From: Crenalkalicoccus roseus | GTDB lineage: Bacteria > Pseudomonadota > Alphaproteobacteria > Acetobacterales > Acetobacteraceae | Length of the DNA: 64,000 bases | Direction of reading: 5' to 3' | Assembly (NCBI RefSeq): GCF_004761865.1 | Contig: NZ_SJDM01000001.1 | Span: 373,062 to 437,061 of the forward strand | In this document: one piece after another, positions 57,828 through 64,000 of the stretch | Layout of the letters: each line of letters opens with the position of its first letter | Numbering within the stretch: the stretch's first letter is position 1 | Position numbers and translations under genes: made by a program | Notes under the pieces: generated by a model | The model's input: the letters and a program-made list of their open reading frames with translations, nothing else | Told to the model about the DNA's origin: nothing | Database searches by the model: none

Positions 57828-58337
57828 CTACGTTCCGGGAAGCGGGGCGGCGTGCGCGAGCGCCAGCTCGGCGATCCGCTCGACATCGTCGAGATGCGCC
57901 CAGGGCAGGGCGGCGCCGGCCGGGGGCGGGACATCGCTCGCGACGGCGCGGATCGCCGCATCCTCGGGGTGCAGCCAGGGCTTGCCGTTGGCGCCGCGGT
58001 GCACCTCGATCTTCGGATGGGCGTCCGCCTTGAACCCTTCCACGATCACCAGATCCACCGGGGAGAGGCGGGAAAGCAGGAAGCCGAGCCCCGGCTCCGG
58101 CGCCTCGCGCAGCTCGGTCATCAGCGCCCAGCGCCGTGCGGAGCTGACCAGCACCTGCCGCGCCCCGGCCTGGCGGTGCTCCCAGGAATCCTTGCCGGGC
58201 GTGTCCACGTCGAAGGCGTGGTGCGCGTGCTTGATGGTGGAGACGGCGATCCCCCGCCGGGTGAGGCAGGGGATCAGCCTGACGAGCAGGGTGGTCTTGC
58301 CGGCCCCGCTCCAGCCGGCGAGGCCGATCAGGCGCAT
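57828..58337 (-). CDS. mobB: Molybdopterin-guanine dinucleotide biosynthesis protein MobB
   Basis: A 169-residue P-loop GTPase-like protein. GWSGAGKT (residues 8-15) is Walker A. STIKHAHHAFDVDTPGKDSW is the conserved middle, and VDLVIVEGFKADAHPKIEV the Walker B-like block. It binds MobA and aids formation of the guanine-dinucleotide form of the cofactor, which formate dehydrogenase uses. It is 14 bp downstream of fdhC. Confidence 0.95.
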   Translation of the reverse strand: MRLIGLAGWSGAGKTTLLVRLIPCLTRRGIAVSTIKHAHHAFDVDTPGKDSWEHRQAGARQVLVSSARRWALMTELREAPEPGLGFLLSRLSPVDLVIVEGFKADAHPKIEVHRGANGKPWLHPEDAAIRAVASDVPPPAGAALPWAHLDDVERIAELALAHAAPLPGT

Positions 58338-58351
58338 CGGCACGCCCCCGG

Positions 58352-59380
58352 TCAGTCGGCGCCGGCGGCCTTGGCGCTGCGCGGCGCGCCGGCGGCCTCG
58401 CCGGCCCTGGCCACCTCCTCCTCCAGCCACAGGCTGTGGTGCTCCTTCGCCCAGTTGTAGTCCACCCGGCCGTTGCTCATGGCGGAGAAGGCCCCCTCCA
58501 TGCCGAGCGAGCCGATGTAGATGTGCGCGAGCATGGCCGCGATCATCAGCATCGCGAGCACGCCGTGCACGATGTGGGAGAGCTGCATCCCGGCCACGTC
58601 GGTGACCGCGAAGGGGAACATCAGCATGTAGCCCGAGGCGGCCACCAGCGCGCCGCCGAGGATGGTGATCCAGAACACCAGCTTCTGCCCGGCGTTGAAG
58701 CGCCCCGCCGCCGGATGCGCGCCGCCGAGGAAGCCGCCGCCCGCGCGCACCCAGGCCCAGTCGGTCCGGTTCGGCAGGTTGTCCCGGACCCAGAGCAGCA
58801 GCATCACCACGATGCCGAGGGTGAAGGGGAAGGCGAGGAAGTTGTGGGCGATCTTGCCCCACAGGCTGAGCGTGGCGAAGGCCTCCGGGCCGATCACCGG
58901 CAGCAGCAGGTGCCGCCCGAAGGTGAGGTTCAGCCCGGAAAGGGCGAGCACGATGAAGGAGGCCGCGACCATCCAGTGGTTGGCGCGCTCGAGCAGGTTG
59001 AAGCGCAGCACGGTGCGCCCGGACAGGCCGCTGGAGGGCCGGATGCGTCCCCGGATCAGGTAGAAGGCGGCGAGGATGGCGAGCATGCCGAGGATGGCGA
59101 TGCCGCCGATCCAGACCAGGGTGCGATTGTGGAAGACCCGCCAGTCCCGCCCGGCCGGCTGGACCAGGCTGGCCGCCTGGCGGTCCGGTATGGTGACGCG
59201 CCCCTCGATGCGTCCGCCCTGCAGGGCCCGCTGCAGCTCGAGCTCGGAGGCGTCGGGGCCGCGCGCGGTCAGCGCCGGGGGGCCGTCCTGCGCCGGGTGC
59301 ACCGGCTGCGCGGGCGCGGCGAGCGGCAGGACGAGCAGCAGCAGGCCGAGCGCCGCCGGCCTCCAGGGAAGGGCGATCAT
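58352..59380 (-). CDS. fdhC: Formate dehydrogenase cytochrome b subunit (gamma)
   Basis: A 342-residue membrane protein. A signal-like N-terminus (MIALPWRPAALGLLLLVLPL) precedes a periplasmic region and about four transmembrane helices. RANHWMVAASFIVLALSG and HNFLAFPFTLGIVVMLLL, and IVHGVLAMLMIAAMLAHIY, hold the His residues expected to bind heme b. It passes electrons from the FdhB clusters to quinone. The start codon overlaps the fdhB stop (ATGA), so the two are translationally coupled. Confidence 0.93.
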   Translation of the reverse strand: MIALPWRPAALGLLLLVLPLAAPAQPVHPAQDGPPALTARGPDASELELQRALQGGRIEGRVTIPDRQAASLVQPAGRDWRVFHNRTLVWIGGIAILGMLAILAAFYLIRGRIRPSSGLSGRTVLRFNLLERANHWMVAASFIVLALSGLNLTFGRHLLLPVIGPEAFATLSLWGKIAHNFLAFPFTLGIVVMLLLWVRDNLPNRTDWAWVRAGGGFLGGAHPAAGRFNAGQKLVFWITILGGALVAASGYMLMFPFAVTDVAGMQLSHIVHGVLAMLMIAAMLAHIYIGSLGMEGAFSAMSNGRVDYNWAKEHHSLWLEEEVARAGEAAGAPRSAKAAGAD

Positions 59381-59973
59381 ACCTGCGGCACCTCCTTGTA
59401 GGCGGTGCGCCAGCCCCAGGCTCCGGAGCCGTAGCCGCGCTGCTGCACCCGCTCGCGGTAGATGGTGGCGATGATCTCCCCGTCGCCGGCGAGCAGCGCC
59501 TTGGTCGAGCACATCTCGGCGCAGAGCGGCAGCTTGCCCTCGGCGAGGCGGTTCGATCCGTACTGCAGGTATTCGGCGTGGCTGTTGTCCTGCTGCGGCC
59601 CGCCGGCGCAGTAGGTGCACTTGTCCATCTTGCCCCGCCCGCCGAAATTGCCGACGCGCGGGTATTGCGGCGCCCCGAAGGGGCAGGCGTAGAAGCAGTA
59701 GCCGCAGCCGATGCACAGGTCCTTGTCGTGCAGCACCACGTGGTCTGCCGTGGTGTAGAAGCAGGCCACCGGGCAGACCGCGGCGCAGGGCGCGTCGGTG
59801 CAGTGCATGCACGCCATGGAGATCGAGCGCTCGCCGGGGCGGCCGTCGTTCAGCGTCACCACGCGGCGGCGGTTGATGCCCCAGGGCACCTGGTGCTCGT
59901 TCTTGCAGGCGGTGACGCAGGCGTTGCATTCGATGCAGCGCTCCGCGTCGCAGAGGAACTTCATGCGGGCCAT
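59377..59973 (-). CDS. fdhB: Formate dehydrogenase iron-sulfur subunit (beta)
   Basis: A 198-residue four-cluster ferredoxin. CIECNACVTAC (Cys13-23), CMHCTDAPCAAVC, CIGCGYCFYAC and CTYCAGG...CAEMC are four [4Fe-4S] sets. It carries electrons from FdhA to FdhC. No Tat signal, so it is carried with FdhA. It lacks the C-terminal transmembrane anchor that E. coli FdnH has. It starts 16 bp after fdhA. Confidence 0.95.
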   Translation of the reverse strand: MARMKFLCDAERCIECNACVTACKNEHQVPWGINRRRVVTLNDGRPGERSISMACMHCTDAPCAAVCPVACFYTTADHVVLHDKDLCIGCGYCFYACPFGAPQYPRVGNFGGRGKMDKCTYCAGGPQQDNSHAEYLQYGSNRLAEGKLPLCAEMCSTKALLAGDGEIIATIYRERVQQRGYGSGAWGWRTAYKEVPQV

Positions 59974-59989
59974 GCGATGCTCCTCCTCC

Positions 59990-62944
59990 TCACGCGGCGC
60001 GGATCTGGCACAGCGTGACCTTGGTTTCCTGCATCCCGGTCACCGGGTCGTAGCCGTAGGTGGTCACCGCGTTCACGCTCTCGCCGAGCACGATCGGGTC
60101 GGTGCCCGGCGGGTAGAAGCGCCGCCGGTCCTCGCCCATGAACCAGCCGCCGAAGTGGAACGGCATGAAGGCGACGCCGCGGCCGACGCGCTCGGTCACC
60201 AGCGCCTTCACCCGCACCCAGCGCCCCTCCGGCATCTCCGGGCCGCGCACCTGCACCCATTGCCCGTCGCGGATGCCGCGCGCCTGGGCGTCGGCCGGGT
60301 TGATCTCGACGAACATGTCCTGCTGCAGCTCGGCCAGCCACTTGTTGGAGCGGGTCTCCTCCCCGCCCCCCTCGTACTCCACCAGCCGCCCGGAGGTGAG
60401 GATGATCGGGTAGTCGCGCGCCACGTCGAAGGAGCGGAGCTGGCGCGACTGGTACTCCACCGGCAGGCGGAAGCCGCGCCGGTCCGGCAGCGCGGGGTAG
60501 GTGCCGGGCGGCGGCGTGGCGGTGCCGCCGCCGACCGCCATCAGGTCGCGCGGCGGCAGCAGGTCGGTGCGCGGGGTGTAGATCGGCTCGCGGTGCACCG
60601 GCACCGGGTCGGGCAGGTTCCAGGCCAGCGCGCGCGCCTTGGCGTTGCCGTAGGGCACGCAGCCATGCTCCATGGCGACGCGGATGATGCCGAAGGAGAG
60701 GTCGGTGGACCAGCTCACCCGGTCCTCGTTCTCGCCGCCGATGCGGCGGATCACCTCCCGCTCGTGCTCGGTCAGCTCCTCGTACCAGCCGAGGCGCTTG
60801 AGCAGCGCCACCGTGAACTCCGGATAGCCGTCCTGGATCTCGGAGCCCTTCGAGAAGCTGCCCTCGGCGAGCAGCGTCTCGCCGTTGCGCTCGACGCCGA
60901 AGCGGGCGCGGAAGGTGCCGCCGCCTTCCTTCACGTGCAGGTTGGTGTTGTAGAGGATGTGGCTGCCGGGGTGCTTCATCTCCGGCGTGCCCCAGCAGGG
61001 CCAGGGCAGGCCGTAGTAGTCCCCGGCCACCGGCGTGCCCTCCTTGCCGCGCAGCGTCACCAGGTCGAAGTGCTGCTGGTTCGCCATGTGCAGCTTCAGC
61101 CGCTCCGGCGACTGGCCGGAATAGCCGGTGCTGAGCGAGCCGCGGTTGATCTCGCGCAGGATGTCCTCGGGCGAGGGGTGGTTGTTCTCCACCCGGATGT
61201 TCTTGAACATCGGCTCGGCGAAGCCGAGCCGCCTCGCCAGCAGGTACAGGACCTCGTAGTCGTCCTTGGATTCGAAGATCGGCGCCACGATCCGCTCGCC
61301 CCACTGCAGCGAGCGGTTGGAGGCGGTGCGGCTGCCCGAGGTCTCGAACTGCGTGCAGATCGGCAGCAGCCAGGTGTTGTTCCGCCGCGGCGCCACCTGG
61401 GCGTAGGTGGTGGGATGCGGGTCGGCGACGACCAGCATCTCCAGCGCCTCCAGCCCCTTCACCATGTCCGGCATGCGGGTGACGGTGTTGCCGCCGTGGC
61501 CGAACACCATCATCGCCTTGAGCGGGCTCGGCTGCTCGATCTGGTCGGGCGGCAGCAGCGTGGCGTCGAACCAGCGGGTGGTGGGAATGCCCGGCGTCTC
61601 CATCAGCTTCTTGCTGGCGAAGCGGGAGAGCATCCAGTCGTAGTCCACCTCCCACACCCGGCACCAGTGCCGCCAGGCGTTCTCGTCGAGGCCGTAGTAG
61701 TAGGGCAGCGTCACCACGTCGAGCCCGGCATCGGTCGCGCCCTGCACGTTGCAGTGGCCGCGGAAGATGTTGGCCCCCGTGCCCTCGGCGCCGATGTTGC
61801 CGGTGGCGAGCAGGAGGGCGCAGAGCGCTCGCACATTGGCGGTGCCGACCGTCTTCTGCGTCGCGCCCATGCACCACACCACGGTCGCCGGCTTCTCGGT
61901 GGCCAGCAGCCGCGCGACGCGCTCCATCTGCGCCGGGGGAACGCCGGTGACGCGCTCCACCTCCTGCGGCGTCCAGCGCTCCACCTCCTTGCGCACCTCC
62001 TCCATGCCGTAGACCCGGCTGCGGATGAACTCCTTGTCCTCCCAGCCATTGCGGAAGACGTGCCAGAGCAGCCCCCAGGCGATGGGGATGTCCGTGCCGG
62101 GGCGGATGCGCACGTATTCGGTGGCGTGCGCCGCGGTGCGGGTGAAGCGCGGATCGAAGACGATCAGGTTGGCCCGGTTCAGCTCCCGCCCCGCCAGCAC
62201 GTGCTGCATCGAGACCGGGTGCGCCTCGGCCGGGTTGCCGCCGATGATGATGATGGTGCGGCTGTTGCGGATGTCGTTGTAGGAGTTGGTCTGCGCCCCG
62301 TAGCCCCAGGTGTTGGCCACGCCCGCCACCGTGGTGGAGTGGCAGATGCGCGCCTGGTGGTCGGCGCTGTTGGTGCCCCAGAAGGCCGCCATCTTGCGGA
62401 ACAGGTAGGCGCCCTCGTTGGAGAATTTGGCGCTGCCCAGCCAGAACACCGCATCCGGCCCCGACTGCTCGCGGATGCGCAGCAGCCCCGCGCCGATCTC
62501 CTCGATCGCCTGGTCCCAGGAAAGGCGCCGCCACTCCCCGTCCACCAGCTTCATCGGGTATTTCAGGCGCCGCTCGCCCGAGACCAGCTCGCGCACCGCG
62601 GCGCCCTTGGCGCAGTGCGTGCCGCGGTTGATCGGGCTCTCCCAGGCCGGCTCCTGCCCGACCCAGACGCCGTTCTGCACCTCGGCGATCACCGTGCAGC
62701 CGACCGAGCAGTGGGTGCAGAGGTTCTTGATCCGCTGCACCGGCTGCGCGTGGTCGATCACCCCCATGGCGCCGGCCGCCTCCGCCCGGCCGGGCGCCAG
62801 GCTGCCGAGCGCGGCGAGGCCCGCCGCCCCGAGTCCCGCCTGGCGGAGGAAGCCGCGCCGGCCGAGACCGCCCGCGGAGAGGCCGCGATAGGCCTCGGAG
62901 AGGCGCTGCCGCGCGGCCCGTGCCTCAGATCGCCGGATCAGCAT
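59990..62944 (-). CDS. fdhA: Formate dehydrogenase major (catalytic) subunit, Tat-exported, Cys form
   Basis: A 984-residue molybdo- or tungsto-bis-MGD enzyme. GRRGFLRQAG (residues 28-37) is a Tat signal. CTHCSVGC (Cys76, 79, 83) with Cys111 binds [4Fe-4S]. The active-site loop reads HQARICHSTTVAG: Cys201 stands where selenocysteine is in FdnG, so no selenium is needed. GGNPAEAHP and later the MopB C-terminal domain (SGRLVEYEGGGEETRSNKW) bind the cofactor. It oxidises formate to CO2 in the periplasm. It starts 23 bp after the TAT-peptide gene. Confidence 0.96.
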   Translation of the reverse strand: MLIRRSEARAARQRLSEAYRGLSAGGLGRRGFLRQAGLGAAGLAALGSLAPGRAEAAGAMGVIDHAQPVQRIKNLCTHCSVGCTVIAEVQNGVWVGQEPAWESPINRGTHCAKGAAVRELVSGERRLKYPMKLVDGEWRRLSWDQAIEEIGAGLLRIREQSGPDAVFWLGSAKFSNEGAYLFRKMAAFWGTNSADHQARICHSTTVAGVANTWGYGAQTNSYNDIRNSRTIIIIGGNPAEAHPVSMQHVLAGRELNRANLIVFDPRFTRTAAHATEYVRIRPGTDIPIAWGLLWHVFRNGWEDKEFIRSRVYGMEEVRKEVERWTPQEVERVTGVPPAQMERVARLLATEKPATVVWCMGATQKTVGTANVRALCALLLATGNIGAEGTGANIFRGHCNVQGATDAGLDVVTLPYYYGLDENAWRHWCRVWEVDYDWMLSRFASKKLMETPGIPTTRWFDATLLPPDQIEQPSPLKAMMVFGHGGNTVTRMPDMVKGLEALEMLVVADPHPTTYAQVAPRRNNTWLLPICTQFETSGSRTASNRSLQWGERIVAPIFESKDDYEVLYLLARRLGFAEPMFKNIRVENNHPSPEDILREINRGSLSTGYSGQSPERLKLHMANQQHFDLVTLRGKEGTPVAGDYYGLPWPCWGTPEMKHPGSHILYNTNLHVKEGGGTFRARFGVERNGETLLAEGSFSKGSEIQDGYPEFTVALLKRLGWYEELTEHEREVIRRIGGENEDRVSWSTDLSFGIIRVAMEHGCVPYGNAKARALAWNLPDPVPVHREPIYTPRTDLLPPRDLMAVGGGTATPPPGTYPALPDRRGFRLPVEYQSRQLRSFDVARDYPIILTSGRLVEYEGGGEETRSNKWLAELQQDMFVEINPADAQARGIRDGQWVQVRGPEMPEGRWVRVKALVTERVGRGVAFMPFHFGGWFMGEDRRRFYPPGTDPIVLGESVNAVTTYGYDPVTGMQETKVTLCQIRAA

Positions 62945-62967
62945 GGAATCTCCTCCCCTCGCCGCGC

Positions 62968-63192
62968 TCAGTAGCGGTTGGTGCGGTAGAAGGCGCGCAC
63001 ATGGTCCGTCTCCCGGTAGCGGGCGGCCACGCGCTCCGCGGCGCTCTCCTTGCGGGCCTGCCCCGCGGGGACGCTGTCGGAGCGCTGCGCCGCCGCCGGG
63101 GCGACGGCGGCGGCGGCCGCCGCCGTCCCGAGCCCGAGCGCGCGCAGGAAGCCGCGCCGCTCCGCCACACCGCCGTCCTTCCTGCCGTTCAT
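62968..63192 (-). CDS. Small Tat-signal protein of formate dehydrogenase loci
   Basis: A 74-residue protein consisting of a Tat-like signal (ERRGFLRALGLGTAAAAAAV) and a 35-residue mature part ending VRAFYRTNRY. It belongs to the short twin-arginine proteins found next to formate dehydrogenase genes in proteobacteria, of unknown function (a possible export partner). It lies between the chaperone and fdhA, with gaps of 13 and 23 bp. Confidence 0.85.
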   Translation of the reverse strand: MNGRKDGGVAERRGFLRALGLGTAAAAAAVAPAAAQRSDSVPAGQARKESAAERVAARYRETDHVRAFYRTNRY

Positions 63193-63205
63193 CGCCTGCC
63201 TCCGC

Positions 63206-63799
63206 TCATTCCTCCGGCAGCTCCGCCGCCGCCTGTTCGATCTCGATCGTCACCCGCCCGAGCGTGCCCACGGCCCGGTAGAAGCGCGCCGCCTCCGCCG
63301 CCTCGAGGTCGGCGAAGAACCGCCCGGCCCAGGGGCGGAGATGCCGGGCGAAGAAGGGTCCAGCCGCCTCCGCCCCGGGGCCGAGCCGGCCTTCCAGCAG
63401 CCCCGCCAGCGTCTCGCACAGGAAGGCGATGTGGTCCTCGGGCTCCGCCACCCCCGCGGCGCGCGCGACGCCGAGCCGGGCGAGGTCGCCGCGCAGCTCG
63501 GCCAGCGGCCGCTCGTGCAGGAAGCCGGTGAGATAGTAGGAGGCGTAAGGCAGCAGCTCGCCGCGCCCGAGGCCGATGAAGAGGTCGAAATACTCGCGCT
63601 CGAGCGCTCCGGGCTCGGCGCGCGCCGCGGCGTCGGCAAGCGCGGCGAGGGCGCGGCCGAGCGGCGTGCCCTCCTCGCCCGCGAGGCGGCGCAGCCGCCC
63701 GAGCAGCGCCACGTCGGGCGCTTCCGCCAGCAGCCGCGCCAGGAGGGCGAAGAGCCGCGCCCGCTCCAGGTCCAGCGATTCCTCCGCCGCGCATCCCAC
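63206..63799 (-). CDS. TorD/DmsD-type molecular chaperone
   Basis: A 197-residue all-helical chaperone of the TorD/NarJ family. EPEDHIAFLCETL is the signature, and LFIGLGRGELLPYASYYLTG is the N-terminal block (YDxLF-like). It protects the Tat signal of molybdoenzymes during cofactor insertion; here the client is clearly FdhA. GTG 63799 is my preferred start, with GGGGTGG upstream. A longer TTG start at 63856 would add 19 residues (IPARFPQGIRNCSWGGTT) that do not fit the family. It is the first gene of the operon. The last 144 bp of the window hold no gene I can support. Confidence 0.88.
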   Translation of the reverse strand: MGCAAEESLDLERARLFALLARLLAEAPDVALLGRLRRLAGEEGTPLGRALAALADAAARAEPGALEREYFDLFIGLGRGELLPYASYYLTGFLHERPLAELRGDLARLGVARAAGVAEPEDHIAFLCETLAGLLEGRLGPGAEAAGPFFARHLRPWAGRFFADLEAAEAARFYRAVGTLGRVTIEIEQAAAELPEE

Positions 63800-64000
63800 C
63801 GTGGTGCCACCCCAGGAGCAATTCCTTATACCTTGAGGAAATCTAGCCGGAATCAAGGCCGCGCGACAGATCCATGCGCCGGCAGCGGCCTCGTGCCGGC
63901 GGCCGCCCCTCCGCCCCCTCGCCGCCGGCCGCCTCAGGCCGGGCGGGCGCCGCCATGGCGCCGCCGCGGCGGCGGAGGGGCGGGCGGCGCCGCCTCCGCC

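Noticed and set aside
59381..59929. Extension of the cytochrome b frame upstream of 59380
   Set aside because: This stretch is the shifted frame of fdhB, which has clear cluster motifs; the real cytochrome b starts at 59380.
62340..62350. A selenocysteine codon in fdhA
   Set aside because: The active-site residue 201 is encoded by a normal Cys codon; no in-frame TGA interrupts the gene.

Overview
The window is chromosomal DNA of very high GC (clearly above 65% by eye) from an alphaproteobacterium. It looks most like an Acetobacteraceae (Roseomonas-type) member. The grounds are a Bug-type tripartite-tricarboxylate binding protein, a TcuA/PrpD/PrpF catabolic set, an iscR-led cysteine-desulfurase operon, a Tat-exported formate dehydrogenase operon, and many GC-rich antisense open frames. 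This placement is inferred from gene content, not from a marker phylogeny. No rRNA, CRISPR array, prophage, transposase or integrase was recognised. The one tRNA is tRNA-Gly(CCC).

Layout. 1-3355: the 5' part of an ABC-transporter binding-protein gene, an alpha/beta hydrolase and an SDR on the minus strand, with a divergent SDR. 3367-4382: a glutamate dehydrogenase remnant and a GreA/Rnk-like gene with an apparent frameshift. 4875-10033: a plus-strand catabolic cluster (TcuA-like flavoprotein, epimerase, MmgE/PrpD, PrpF). 10017-14976: a minus-strand sulfur operon, iscR - two cysteine desulfurases - ferredoxin - tenA - mnmA. 15090-15262: a candidate structured RNA. 15412-21946: hydrolase, Bug protein, MFS transporter, secreted protein, racemase-like protein, lipoprotein and a family 5 binding protein. 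22032-26254: acyl-CoA ligase, Nudix hydrolase, ribosome hibernation factor, tRNA-Gly, rpsD and a small membrane protein. 26296-30900: a G1-peptidase-like protein, a vanadium haloperoxidase/PAP2-like protein, an adenylate cyclase-TPR protein and a Crp/Fnr regulator. 31112-37471: secreted protein, serB, miaA, ilvB-ilvN-ilvC and a cupin. 37630-42591: HtrA/DegP protease, beta-lactamase-like hydrolase, amine oxidase and MBL-fold hydrolase. 42824-49529: a very large family 2 glycosyltransferase, a D12-class adenine methyltransferase, an uncharacterised protein and a DUF2061 protein. 49638-55503: aroC, fabI, pdxH, a phosphotransferase-kinase fusion and a tandem universal stress protein. 55821-63799: a pirin, then a minus-strand torD-like - TAT peptide - fdhA - fdhB - fdhC - mobB - moeA operon.

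How genes work together. The formate dehydrogenase operon carries its own chaperone and two molybdenum-cofactor genes. The isc-type operon links cysteine desulfurases to MnmA, a known user of their sulfur, but has no IscU/IscA/HscBA scaffold. ilvB-ilvN-ilvC supply branched-chain amino acid synthesis. The TcuA-epimerase-PrpD-PrpF cluster looks like a degradative pathway for a carboxylic acid that cannot be named from sequence.

Intergenic DNA carries at least three families of short dispersed repeats with internal palindromes, a perfect 46-bp palindrome and several strong hairpins. These repeats, the catabolic cluster, the candidate RNA, and several enzymes with replaced catalytic residues are the main points worth a second look.
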